DNA from: Sphingomonas kaistensis
Lineage (GTDB): Bacteria > Pseudomonadota > Alphaproteobacteria > Sphingomonadales > Sphingomonadaceae
Direction: 5' to 3'
Assembly: GCF_036884275.1 (NCBI RefSeq)
Contig: NZ_CP145607.1
Coordinates: 1,785,001-1,849,000 of the forward strand
DNA: 64,000 nucleotides
Under the pieces are notes generated by a model. It saw only the letters and a program-made list of their open reading frames with translations, had not been told where the DNA came from and searched no databases. The number at the start of each line of letters is the position of its first letter. Positions within the stretch are counted from its first letter, which is position 1. The translations under genes and the position numbers were made by a program. This document shows positions 48,144 to 56,584 of the stretch, one piece after another.

Positions 48144-49285
48144 GCCAGCCGCTCCACCACCATCGCCGCGCCTACACCCTGCGCGCCGGTCGCGACGACC
48201 ACTCCGATGGTCTCGTCGGCGGCCTCGAGCACGTCGAGCAGGGTGGAAAGGAGGATCGCCCCGGTCGCGCCCATCGGGTGGCCCTTGGCGAGGTGCCCGC
48301 CCGAGGCGTTGACCCGGGACTCGTCGATGCGGCCTTCGCGCAGGAAGCGGGCGATGACGACGGCGAAGGCTTCCATGAACTCGATCCGGCCGACGTCGGC
48401 GAGCGTGAGGTTGGTGGCGGCGAGCACCTTGTCCAGCGCGGCGAAGCCCGCGGTCAGGCTGTCGCGCGGATCGCCGCCGGCTTCGGCATAGCCGAGGATC
48501 TTCGCCCGCGCGCCGCTGCCGTCCCTGCCGACCAGGGCGAGCGCGGCGCCGTCGGCCATCGGCGGGGCGTGGGCGACGGTGTGGCGGTGGTCGATCGCCT
48601 GCGCCTCCAGCGGCCCGGCATAAGCGCCGGCCATCGCGGCGAAGGCAGGGGGCAGAGCGGCGAGTTTTTCGCTGGTGGTCGGGCGGACGGCTTCGTCGCG
48701 CGCAAACTCGCCGATGGCAATCCGCGACCGCTGAAACGCCGCGTTGCTTTCGGCAGCGGTGGCAAGGGTCTGGGAACGCAGGGCGGCGGCGTCCAGCGCG
48801 GCGCGATCGATACCTTCCTTCTCCGCAAGCAGGTCGGCGGCGAGGGCGACCGGAATGTAGCGTAGTCGCGGTTCGAACTCGGTCGCTTCGTAATAGCTCG
48901 CGCGGTCGGCCATGAAGGGCACGTGACTCATCATCTCGACCCCGCCGGCGAGCGCGCGGTCGAGCTGCCCCGCCTTGATGGAGGCGGCGGCCTGGCCGAT
49001 CGCGCTCAGGCCCGAGGCGCAATAGTTGTTGAGCGTGTGCGTGACGGTGCTGTCGGGGAGCCGGCTGGCAAGCTTGGCGACCATGCCGAGGTGGCCGCCC
49101 TGCGCACCGACCTGGCCGACGCAGCCGAGCGTCAGGTGATCGACCCGCCGCGCCTCACTGCCGCGCTGTTCCAGCGCCTCGACGAGATGGGCGACGAGGC
49201 CGTGCGGGGTTTGGCCGGCAAGACCGCCATCGGGCCGGGCCTTTCCGCGCGGGGTGCGGACGGCGTCATGGATAAAGACGGTCAT
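48140..49285 (-). CDS. Acetyl-CoA acyltransferase (thiolase) with two replaced catalytic residues
   Basis: A 381-residue thiolase. The acyl-accepting Cys is present (LNNYCASGLSAIGQ) and so is the His (GGHLAKGHPMGATGA). However, the NEAF asparagine is Met (EFMEAFAV) and the C-terminal CxGGGxG cysteine is Val (VVATGAQGVG). Lacking the second Cys, it may have another condensing or cleaving chemistry, or act poorly. The ATG at 49283-49285 fits the family start MTVFIHDAVRTPRG. Second gene of the 50322-46828 operon. Confidence 0.87.
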   Translation of the reverse strand: MTVFIHDAVRTPRGKARPDGGLAGQTPHGLVAHLVEALEQRGSEARRVDHLTLGCVGQVGAQGGHLGMVAKLASRLPDSTVTHTLNNYCASGLSAIGQAAASIKAGQLDRALAGGVEMMSHVPFMADRASYYEATEFEPRLRYIPVALAADLLAEKEGIDRAALDAAALRSQTLATAAESNAAFQRSRIAIGEFARDEAVRPTTSEKLAALPPAFAAMAGAYAGPLEAQAIDHRHTVAHAPPMADGAALALVGRDGSGARAKILGYAEAGGDPRDSLTAGFAALDKVLAATNLTLADVGRIEFMEAFAVVIARFLREGRIDESRVNASGGHLAKGHPMGATGAILLSTLLDVLEAADETIGVVVATGAQGVGAAMVVERLA

Positions 49286-50322
49286 GCGGCGCTCCACGCA
49301 GCGGGCGGGCGATAGGCGAAAAAGCCGGGCGGGGCGGCGATGACGTCGGGAATGGCGCGGACTGCGACCGCGACGACCGCATCGGTCAGCGCGCGCGAGG
49401 GCGGCATGGCGGGATCGGCTTCGGTGATGTCGAGGGTCATCGTAATGGCCGGGCGGCCGGTGATTTCGATCTTCCAGTGGCCGAGCTTGTCGGGGCCGTG
49501 CAGCGACGGGTCGGCGGTCCACAGGATCGACATCAGAATTTCGGGGCCCGCTTGGGTCAGCGCCGTCCAGCGCCATTCGGTGGCAGCGACGCGGCCTTCC
49601 TCGATCTGGCCGGAGGCGATGGTCAGCGGCTTAGGCGCCAAGGTGAGTCGGTGGTCGGGACGGATCTCGCGGACGCTCGTGCCGAGCTCAGCCGCGGCGA
49701 AATGCAGCACCTCGGAGAAGAGCTGGCCGTAAAGGTCGGCGAGCGGCCCCGAGCGGATGTCGGCGGCCGCGGGATCGCTGTTGAAGCCCATCAGGCCGAA
49801 CACGAAGTCGGGCGAGGTCATGGCCGAAGCGTCGACCGTCTCGAATACCGCCAAGCGCTCGAGCTCGTGACTCATCGCGGTTGCGGCCAGCGCCAGCCGC
49901 TCAACGATCAGCCCAGGGTTCACGCCGACCCCGGCGAGGGTCGCGCCACCCTTGATCGCCGCGTCGTGCAGGCGGCGGACATAGTCTTCCCCATGCGCCT
50001 GCGGAAAGTGAAAGCCCGCGACCGAGATGATGTTCTTGCCGCTCCTGAGCAGCGCGGCGACGTCGTCGACAAGCGCGTCATAGGGAAGCGTGATGCGCGG
50101 CATGTGGAGGACCAGGTCGGCATCGAGGTCGAGGATCTGCTGACGGTCGTTCGTGGCGGCGACGCCGATGGGATCGCGCCGCGCGATGGCGCCAAGATCG
50201 TTGCCGTTCTTCCGAGCGCCGTAGACGAAGCCGCCGACGAGTTGATGGCGGGGATCATCCAGGATCCGGCGGATCGATGTCCGCCCCATCGACCCCGTTG
50301 CCCATTGCACAATTCTGGCCAC
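49282..50322 (-). CDS. DapB-like NAD(P)-dependent dehydrogenase
   Basis: A 346-residue Rossmann protein related to dihydrodipicolinate reductase and amine dehydrogenase-like enzymes. The start VARIVQWATGSMGRTSIRRIL gives the nucleotide loop, and GVGVNPGLIVERLALA lies in the middle. It is clearly not the lysine-pathway DapB (too long). The GTG at 50320-50322 begins the Rossmann fold; the frame extends further upstream with no homology. First gene of a four-gene operon (dehydrogenase, thiolase, nitronate monooxygenase-like, NTF2-like), with shared-motif site A in front. Confidence 0.82.
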   Translation of the reverse strand: MARIVQWATGSMGRTSIRRILDDPRHQLVGGFVYGARKNGNDLGAIARRDPIGVAATNDRQQILDLDADLVLHMPRITLPYDALVDDVAALLRSGKNIISVAGFHFPQAHGEDYVRRLHDAAIKGGATLAGVGVNPGLIVERLALAATAMSHELERLAVFETVDASAMTSPDFVFGLMGFNSDPAAADIRSGPLADLYGQLFSEVLHFAAAELGTSVREIRPDHRLTLAPKPLTIASGQIEEGRVAATEWRWTALTQAGPEILMSILWTADPSLHGPDKLGHWKIEITGRPAITMTLDITEADPAMPPSRALTDAVVAVAVRAIPDVIAAPPGFFAYRPPAAWSAA

Positions 50323-50379
50323 GTGTTTCGTCTTGCCCCGACTGTCAGTGCGTCTGGCGTAGCCAACTTGCCTGCCGGT

Positions 50380-50399
50380 GTCAGTATATTTATGAAAGT
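50380..50399 (-). promoter_or_regulatory. Shared 20-bp motif, site A (dehydrogenase operon / CoA ligase)
   Basis: On the minus strand ACTTTCATAAATATACTGAC, 57 bp before the GTG of the DapB-like gene and 47 bp before the divergent CoA ligase ATG. It matches site C (56549-56568) in 17 of 20 positions. Confidence 0.6.
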
Positions 50400-50446
50400 C
50401 GGAAGCGGTCACTTTGCGACGACTGGGCCGGCTAAGTGGAGGACCA

Positions 50447-52120
50447 ATGTTTCTCACTCCCCCAGAGCGTATCCGAGCCTTTGAGGACAAGGGCTGGTGG
50501 ACCGGAGACAATGTCGTCGCTGCCTTGCATTCGGCGGTCGGGCAGGGGGGTGACCCGATTGCGCTGGTCGATCCCCTCAATCGTGAGGCGCTGGACGGAC
50601 GGGCGCCGGAGCGGCTGAGTTGGAACGAGGTCGCCGACCGTGTCGAGCGGCTTGCAGCGGCATTGCTTGCGCGAGGCTTGCGGAAGGACGAAATCGTTCT
50701 GGCGCAATTGCCCAACACGGTCGATGCGGTGCTCTTGTTTCTCGCCTGCGCGCGGCTGGGGCTGATCGTGTCGCCCGTGGTGATGCAATATCGTGTGCAC
50801 GAGCTTGCGTTCATTTCGGCCCAGACGAAACCGCGTTTGTTCGTGACTGTGCCCAGCTTCGCCGGTTTCGATCATGCCGCACAGGGGCGGGAATTGGGGC
50901 TCGACGTCGCGTTGTTCGGCGATGGCTATGGCGACCTCCGCGCGGAAATGGACGAGGCCGACCCGGCGACGGTGGAGGCCTATGTCGCCGCAAATCCGAC
51001 CGTCGGCGGCGAGGTGCTGACCATCTGCTGGACGTCGGGGACGGAATCGCGGCCCAAGGGCGTCCCGCGCGATCACAATCACTGGATCCTGAACGCGCAT
51101 GTGGTGGCGCAGGGGACCGGGATGGTGCCTGGCGACACGTTGCTCAATCCTTTTCCATTGGTGAACATCGGGTCGATCGGCGGGCTGGTCATGCCGTGGC
51201 TGACGCTGCCCGCGCGGCTGGTGCTGCACCATCCCTTCGACCTCGGCATCTTCCTTCAGCAGATCGAGGCGGAGAAGGTCACCTACACCATCGCTCCGCC
51301 GGCCGTGCTGACTGCGTTGCTCAAGCAGCCGGCGCTGATGGAAAAGTTCGACCTCACGTCGCTGCGCGCGATCGGTTCGGGCTCTGCGCCGCTGTCGCCG
51401 TGGTTGATCGAGGGCTGGCAGGCGCTTGGCATCGAGATCTGCAACATCTTCGGGTCGAACGAAGGGGCCTCGCTTTATTCGAGCGCGGTCGACGTGCCCG
51501 ATACCACCGACCGCTCGCGCTACTTTCCGCGTTTCGGGGTCGAGGGGCACGGCTGGAGCGGGCTCAACCACGAGGCGCTGCGGACCCGCTTGGTCGACCT
51601 CGACTCCGGCGAGGAAATCGACGAGCCGGGGCGGCCCGGCGAGTTGCGGCTGAAAGGCGCGACATTGTTCGGCGGCTATTGGCAGGCGCCCGAACTGACC
51701 GCCGCCGCCTTCGACCAGGACGGCTGGTTCCGCACCGGCGACCAGTTCGAGATTGCGGGGGAGGGCAGTCTCGAGCGCTTCTACCGCTTCGTCGGGCGGT
51801 CCAAGGAGATCATCGTGCGCGGCGGGGTCAACATCTCGCCGGCCGAGCTCGACGACCTGCTCGCTGGTTTGCCGGGTAGTCGCGAAGCGGCGACGGTAGG
51901 TATTCCCGACGCGGATCTCGGCGAGCGGGTCGCGGTGGGGATCGTTCCGGCAGACGGAGCCGAGCTGTCGATCGCCGACGTCAGCGCGTTCCTCAAGGAG
52001 CGCGGGGTGGCGGTGTTCAAATTGCCCGAGCGGCTGGTGACACTCGACCGCCTGCCGCGCAACGCGATGAACAAGGTGGTCCGCTCCGAGCTGCGCGAGG
52101 CGGTGCTCGCGCAGCTTTAA
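50447..52120 (+). CDS. Class I adenylate-forming enzyme, acyl-CoA synthetase
   Basis: A 557-residue ligase that should activate a carboxylic acid as its CoA thioester. Motifs: CWTSGTESRPKGVPRDHNH (P-loop), IFGSNEGASLYSS (in place of the usual YGxTE), GWFRTGDQFEI, GRSKEIIVRGGVNISPAE, and the C-terminal catalytic lysine in LPRNAMNKVVRSEL. ATG at 50447 follows GTGGAGG. It is divergent from the DapB-like operon and convergent with the carotenoid oxygenase gene. Confidence 0.9.
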   Translation: MFLTPPERIRAFEDKGWWTGDNVVAALHSAVGQGGDPIALVDPLNREALDGRAPERLSWNEVADRVERLAAALLARGLRKDEIVLAQLPNTVDAVLLFLACARLGLIVSPVVMQYRVHELAFISAQTKPRLFVTVPSFAGFDHAAQGRELGLDVALFGDGYGDLRAEMDEADPATVEAYVAANPTVGGEVLTICWTSGTESRPKGVPRDHNHWILNAHVVAQGTGMVPGDTLLNPFPLVNIGSIGGLVMPWLTLPARLVLHHPFDLGIFLQQIEAEKVTYTIAPPAVLTALLKQPALMEKFDLTSLRAIGSGSAPLSPWLIEGWQALGIEICNIFGSNEGASLYSSAVDVPDTTDRSRYFPRFGVEGHGWSGLNHEALRTRLVDLDSGEEIDEPGRPGELRLKGATLFGGYWQAPELTAAAFDQDGWFRTGDQFEIAGEGSLERFYRFVGRSKEIIVRGGVNISPAELDDLLAGLPGSREAATVGIPDADLGERVAVGIVPADGAELSIADVSAFLKERGVAVFKLPERLVTLDRLPRNAMNKVVRSELREAVLAQL

Positions 52121-52127
52121 ATGACAA

Positions 52128-53630
52128 TCAGCCGGCGGTCTGGAGCCGGGCGATCTCGTCAGCGCGAGCCTTGCGCAGGCTTGTTCGATCGACCCAGTGG
52201 GCGTGGGTCCCGCTCGACATCTTGTGCGGCAGCGCGATGCGGCAGACCGGGCCGTCGGCGAAGCGCTTGGCGTCGATCAGGATGCACTCGCTGGTGCCGC
52301 GGTTTTCGTCGATGATGAAGCTGACGAGATAGCCGTCGTCCTCGTCCACCGCGCCGATGCGCGGGGCGAAGGGCGCTTCCGAGGCGTAGCGGCCGGGTTC
52401 GAGCTTGATTTCGATCGCTTCGCCCGTTTCGAGGTCGTGCTTGACGAAGCCTTCGAACAGGAACCAGCCGGGCTTGGCGACGGTCGAATAGGCGTAGCGG
52501 TATTTCTTGCCGGCATACTTCTGGTTGATCATGCCGAATTCGACCGTGCGATCGTCGAGCCGTTCCTCGTGGGTGGTGCCGTCGGCGAGATTGAAGCGCC
52601 AGCGGTGCAGTTTGGTGCTGAGCGCATGGCCGTCGAGATAGCTCATCAGGTGGCCGTGCGCGCCCGCGTCGGGCTGCGGCTTGGGCGTCGGGTTTTCCTG
52701 GAAGTAGCCATCGACGATCACCTCGTCGCCTTCTTCATAGGCGTTGAGGAAATGGAGGACGTAAGTCGGCGCGGCTTCGAACCAGCGGATCTGGTCGGCG
52801 CTGCCGTGGCGCGGAATGAGGGCGAAGCGGGCGGGAATGCCTTCGTGCAGGCGAACTGCGTGGAGCCCCCTGGTCTCGATCAGTTCCTGGTCCCAGAACA
52901 CCGGCAGGTCGTTGAGGATCGACCAGTTCTTCGAAAAGATCATGTCGTGCGGCAGGCGCGGGCCGGGCAGCGGCACCGGCGTGTAGTGCGTGAGTTTGCC
53001 GGTCGCGTCGACCACGCCGTAATGCATGTAGGGCGCGGATTTGGAGTAATTGAAGAAGAGGAGTTCGCCGGTTTCCTCGTCGACCTTGGGATGGGCCGAG
53101 ACGCCGTCCAGCGGGACCCAAGACGCGACGCCCGACTGGTCGAGCGTTTCGGGGTCGAGGATGTAGCCTTCGCCGCATTGGTAGAAGGTGGCGATCGCCT
53201 TTCCGGCGTGAACGATGACGTCGGTCGATGCGCTGTCCTTCAGCCCACCGTGGGCGCCGAAGCCCGGCCGCTTGGACACCGCATTGCCGTCCATCAGCCC
53301 GCCCCACAACGACCCGCCGGCGATTTGTTCGGCTTCGAAGCAGCGGGTGCGGATGAAGCGGTTGCGGTAGGTGGCGGTCCCGTTCGCGAAGCTGATCTGG
53401 TGGATCATGCCATCGCCGTCGAACGGATGGTGGCGGCCAAGCGGCTGGTGAAGCTGGTTCTCGGTGTTGCGGAGATAGATGCCATCGATGTCGGTCGGGA
53501 TGGTGCCTTCGATCACCTCAAGATCGGTGGCGTTCACTTCCTCGTGCAGCGGGGTCCAGGCCCCGTTGAGGTAGGGGTGATTGCTCGGCTGCAGCGAGGA
53601 GACGACGGGCGGGAGCTTTTCGACTTTCAT
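52128..53630 (-). CDS. Carotenoid cleavage oxygenase family protein
   Basis: A 500-residue non-haem iron dioxygenase of the carotenoid/stilbene cleavage family (seven-bladed propeller), which splits a C=C bond into two carbonyls. Four iron-ligand histidines are in place: VSAHPKVD, LPHDMIFS, VLHFLNAYEEG and GTHAHWVD. The Lys-Glu segment that I recall from lignostilbene dioxygenases is FYQCGEG here, closer to apocarotenoid types; substrate is therefore open. ATG at 53628-53630 has GGAAG before it (another ATG lies 18 bp upstream). Shared-motif site E lies 43 bp upstream. Confidence 0.88.
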   Translation of the reverse strand: MKVEKLPPVVSSLQPSNHPYLNGAWTPLHEEVNATDLEVIEGTIPTDIDGIYLRNTENQLHQPLGRHHPFDGDGMIHQISFANGTATYRNRFIRTRCFEAEQIAGGSLWGGLMDGNAVSKRPGFGAHGGLKDSASTDVIVHAGKAIATFYQCGEGYILDPETLDQSGVASWVPLDGVSAHPKVDEETGELLFFNYSKSAPYMHYGVVDATGKLTHYTPVPLPGPRLPHDMIFSKNWSILNDLPVFWDQELIETRGLHAVRLHEGIPARFALIPRHGSADQIRWFEAAPTYVLHFLNAYEEGDEVIVDGYFQENPTPKPQPDAGAHGHLMSYLDGHALSTKLHRWRFNLADGTTHEERLDDRTVEFGMINQKYAGKKYRYAYSTVAKPGWFLFEGFVKHDLETGEAIEIKLEPGRYASEAPFAPRIGAVDEDDGYLVSFIIDENRGTSECILIDAKRFADGPVCRIALPHKMSSGTHAHWVDRTSLRKARADEIARLQTAG

Positions 53631-53673
53631 GGACGCACTTCCGGGCAAATGAGGCTGCGAGGGAATTACGGTA

Positions 53674-53693
53674 GTCCGTTCGATTGCGCAAGT
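53674..53693 (-). promoter_or_regulatory. Shared 20-bp motif, site E (carotenoid oxygenase)
   Basis: On the minus strand ACTTGCGCAATCGAACGGAC, 43 bp before the carotenoid oxygenase ATG. It is closest to sites F and D. It lies in the same intergenic region as site B but points the other way. Confidence 0.55.
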
Positions 53694-53738
53694 TTATCGA
53701 CAAGCTCCTTGACGCAACCTGTATCGCGCGACAGTCTG

Positions 53739-53758
53739 ACTTTCATAACAATATTTAG
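53739..53758 (+). promoter_or_regulatory. Shared 20-bp motif, site B (NTF2/MFS genes)
   Basis: ACTTTCATAACAATATTTAG, only 8 bp before the ATG at 53767; its last bases run into the ribosome site AGGAGG. The first ten bases equal those of site A; the right half is weaker than in the others. Confidence 0.5.
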
Positions 53759-53766
53759 GAGGCTGT

Positions 53767-54255
53767 ATGCAGACGTTGGCGAGGAATTCCCTCCTGTTGC
53801 TGGCGGCATGTTGCCTGCCCCAGGCGGCCGCTGCCGCCCCCACAGCAAAACCAGCCAAGGAGAGTCGCATGAGCCAGGATCCCGTCCAAGTCGTGATGCA
53901 GATGATCAAGGCGTGGGACGACCGCGACGGTGACAAGATCGCCGACCTGTTCACCGAGGACGGCGTACTCCATTCGATGATGATCGACCCGATCAAGGGT
54001 CGCGAGAACATCCGCCCGCGGATGAAATTCCTGGTCGACAATGCAAGCTACATGAAGATCGAACCGCGCAACATTGCGGTCAAGGGCAACACGGTCTTCC
54101 TCGAACGGACCGACAATTTCACCTTCAAGGGTCACAGCGGCAAGGTGCCGGTGGTCGGCGTGCTCGAAATTCGCGACGGCAAGGTCGCCGAGTGGCGCGA
54201 ATATTACGACCGCAAGGAATTGCTGGAGGCGATGGGGGTCGGCGAGGACTTCTAG
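53767..54255 (+). CDS. Exported limonene-1,2-epoxide-hydrolase-like NTF2-fold protein
   Basis: A 162-residue protein with a signal peptide (LLLLAACCLPQAAAA) and a limonene-epoxide-hydrolase-type domain. Here the catalytic set looks complete: Arg and Asp in LERTDNFTF (R-x-D) and the second Asp in WREYYDRKEL. It may open an epoxide of the imported substrate in the periplasm, or bind it. Export of such a protein is unusual. ATG follows AGGAGG; the MFS gene starts 15 bp after its stop. Confidence 0.82.
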   Translation: MQTLARNSLLLLAACCLPQAAAAAPTAKPAKESRMSQDPVQVVMQMIKAWDDRDGDKIADLFTEDGVLHSMMIDPIKGRENIRPRMKFLVDNASYMKIEPRNIAVKGNTVFLERTDNFTFKGHSGKVPVVGVLEIRDGKVAEWREYYDRKELLEAMGVGEDF

Positions 54256-54270
54256 GGCGGAAGGCCAGCC

Positions 54271-55587
54271 ATGCTCAGCCCCGAACCGCCAGCCGCCACC
54301 GCCCAGCGCAATTCGCTTGGCGCCTGGTTGCTGCTCGCCGCCCTGTTCGTCGCCTATATTGTCAGCTTCGTCGACCGGATGATCATCGGCCTGCTGGTCG
54401 ATAGCATCAAGGCCGACCTCGGGATCAGTGATACGCAGGTCAGCCTGCTGCAGGGTCTGGCCTTCGCGTTGTTCTTCACGCTGGCGGCCATTCCGCTCGG
54501 CCGGCTGATCGACCGGGTCCACCGCCCGCGCGCGGTATCGGCGGGGATCGCGCTGTGGAGCGCGATGACGGTGGCATGCGGCTTTGCGACCAGCTTCGCC
54601 GGCTTGTTCGTCGCGCGGATGGGCGTCGGGGTCGGCGAGGCGGTGCTGTCGCCGGCCGCCTATTCGATGATCTCCGACAGTTTCGATCGCCGCCGCCTCG
54701 GCCTTGCCATGGGCGTGTTCGGTCTGGGGTCGGCGATCGGGGCGGGGCTGGCGTTCATGATCGGCGGGGCGGTGGTGTCACTGGTGGCGGGCGCCGACAG
54801 CGTTTCGATGCCGCTGATCGGCGAGGTGCGGCCGTGGCAATTCGCCTTTATCGTCGCGGGGCTTCCGGGCTTTCTCATCAGCCTGCTGTTCCTGCTGATC
54901 CGTGATCCCAGTCATGCCATGGGCGCCCGCGCGCCGGCGTCGAGCGTGCGTGAGGTGCGCGAGCATCTTCGCCGCAATGCCGGGTTCTTCTGGTCAGTGT
55001 TTCTTGGCGTGGCGGCGGTCAACCTGTCGGTGCTCGGCACCGTCAACTGGCTGCCCGCGATGCTGGTGCGCGGGGGTCGGCTGGCGCTGGCCAATGCGGG
55101 CTTCCTGTCGGGCGCGATGCTGATCGCGGGCGGGCTGATCGGCATGATCGGCTTCGGCGCGCTGATGGACCGGCTGAGCGGCGGCACGCCGGCCTCGCGG
55201 ATGCGCTTCTGCGGCTGGTCGGTGTCGATCGCAGTGCTCGCTGCCGCGGCCTTTCCTTTGGTCGAATCCCTGTGGCTGATGGCGGCGCTGTTCATCGCCT
55301 TCTTCTCGGCCGCGGCCGGGGTGGTAAGCGCCGCGCCCTCGGTGCTCCAGCAACTCTCGCCCAGCGGGATGCGCGCCACCGTCGCCGCACTCTACGTCTT
55401 TATCATCAATCTCGTCGGAATCGGCTTCGGGCCCAGCGTCACGGCAGCACTGGGCGACGCCTTGTTCCCGGGCGGCGATGGCATCCGCTATGCGATGGCG
55501 ATCGTCGCGCCCGCCGGATATGCGATTGGCGCCGCACTCTTTTTCGTCGCCGCGCGGCACGCCGCCCGCTCGACCCCGGAGATGTGA
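54271..55587 (+). CDS. MFS transporter (spinster-like)
   Basis: A 438-residue inner-membrane transporter with twelve hydrophobic segments. The MFS signature loop is present after TM2 (PLGRLIDRVHRPRAVSAG), and the first TM has VAYIVSFVDRMIIGLL, typical for the group of organic-anion importers common in sphingomonad catabolic clusters. It probably imports the substrate taken in by the TonB receptor at 58815. It shares a transcript with the preceding NTF2 gene. Confidence 0.87.
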   Translation: MLSPEPPAATAQRNSLGAWLLLAALFVAYIVSFVDRMIIGLLVDSIKADLGISDTQVSLLQGLAFALFFTLAAIPLGRLIDRVHRPRAVSAGIALWSAMTVACGFATSFAGLFVARMGVGVGEAVLSPAAYSMISDSFDRRRLGLAMGVFGLGSAIGAGLAFMIGGAVVSLVAGADSVSMPLIGEVRPWQFAFIVAGLPGFLISLLFLLIRDPSHAMGARAPASSVREVREHLRRNAGFFWSVFLGVAAVNLSVLGTVNWLPAMLVRGGRLALANAGFLSGAMLIAGGLIGMIGFGALMDRLSGGTPASRMRFCGWSVSIAVLAAAAFPLVESLWLMAALFIAFFSAAAGVVSAAPSVLQQLSPSGMRATVAALYVFIINLVGIGFGPSVTAALGDALFPGGDGIRYAMAIVAPAGYAIGAALFFVAARHAARSTPEM

Positions 55588-55608
55588 GGCGGCTATAGAC
55601 CGAGCGCA

Positions 55609-56547
55609 ATGAACGCCCCGACCCTGATCCGAACCTGTTCCGTTTGGCGCGCCCTCGAAGTCGTCGGCGATACGCCGATTCTGCTGATCCTCGAAGCGAG
55701 CTGGCTCGGCGCGCGCAAATATGACGAACTGCGCAGCCGCACCGGCCTGTTGAACGCGCTGCTGTCGGACCGGCTGAAGCGGCTGGTCGCAGCGGGGCTG
55801 ATGGAGCGGCAACTCTATTGCGAGCGGCCGCCGCGCTACGCTTATGTGATGACCCCGAAGGGGCGCGACGTTTACTGGACCTCGCTGATGATGCTCCGCT
55901 GGGAGCAGAAATGCGGCGAGACGCGCAACAAGATCAGTGTCGTGCTGACCCACAAGACCTGCGGCCAGCAGTTCGCGCCCGAGCCCGCCTGCGGCAGTTG
56001 CGGCGAGACGATCGACGCGACCGAGGTCGAATGGAAGGAAGGGCCGGGCGTCGGCCTGATGGCGCCGCTTTACAGCCGCCGCCGCCAGCAGCGCGGGTCG
56101 AGTGCGGGCGCGACCTCGCTGCTCGACCAGGCGGCGCAGCTGATGGGCGACCGCTGGGCGAGTCTGATCATGCGCTCGATCTTCACCGGGATCACCCGGT
56201 TCGAGGATATCCGCCTGGACACCGCCATGGCGACCAACATCCTGACCGAGCGATTGCAATGGCTGCAGTCGGTCGGGGTGATCCGCCAGCGGCCCGATCC
56301 GTCGTCGCCCGGGCGCAACGAATATCGAGTCACCCGCAAGGGCGTCGAATATTTCCCGGTGCTGCTGATGCTGCTGCGCTGGGGCGACCAATATTATGTC
56401 TCGCCCGAAGGCCCTCCGCTGCTGCTGACGCATAAAGTCTGCGGCAATCCGCTCGATCCCAAGGTGGTCTGTTCGGAATGCCGCAAGCCGCTGAAACCGG
56501 ACGAGGTCGATTACAAGGTGATCGAGCAGGCGCCGGACGTCAGATAA
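55609..56547 (+). CDS. Duplicated HxlR-type winged-helix regulator with two zinc ribbons
   Basis: A 312-residue protein made of two similar halves. Half 1 has a winged helix (TCSVWRALEVVGDTPILLIL ... DELRSRTGLLNALLSDRLKRL) followed by a zinc-ribbon-like motif HKTCGQQFAPEPACGSC. Half 2 repeats this (AAQLMGDRWASLIMRSIF ... TNILTERLQWL, then HKVCGNPLDPKVVCSEC). HxlR proteins normally have one winged helix and dimerise; this one may act as a built-in dimer. It is the only regulator in the catabolic region and its stop codon lies within the left flank of site C, so it is the best candidate to bind the shared motif. Confidence 0.88.
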   Translation: MNAPTLIRTCSVWRALEVVGDTPILLILEASWLGARKYDELRSRTGLLNALLSDRLKRLVAAGLMERQLYCERPPRYAYVMTPKGRDVYWTSLMMLRWEQKCGETRNKISVVLTHKTCGQQFAPEPACGSCGETIDATEVEWKEGPGVGLMAPLYSRRRQQRGSSAGATSLLDQAAQLMGDRWASLIMRSIFTGITRFEDIRLDTAMATNILTERLQWLQSVGVIRQRPDPSSPGRNEYRVTRKGVEYFPVLLMLLRWGDQYYVSPEGPPLLLTHKVCGNPLDPKVVCSECRKPLKPDEVDYKVIEQAPDVR

Positions 56548-56548
56548 T

Positions 56549-56568
56549 ACTTTCATTATCATACTGAC
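56549..56568 (+). promoter_or_regulatory. Shared 20-bp motif, site C (SDR operon)
   Basis: ACTTTCATTATCATACTGAC, 16 bp before the SDR ATG and directly after the regulator stop. It is flanked to give GTCAG at 56539-56543 and CTGAC at 56564-56568, an inverted pair 20 bp apart. This site is the nearest to the consensus. Confidence 0.65.
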
Positions 56569-56584
56569 GTGGTAGCCATGGGGC

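Noticed and set aside
48144..49022. Long N-terminal extension of the nitronate monooxygenase frame
   Set aside because: The extension is Arg-rich and overlaps the thiolase in another frame; the real start at 48143 matches the family N-terminus.
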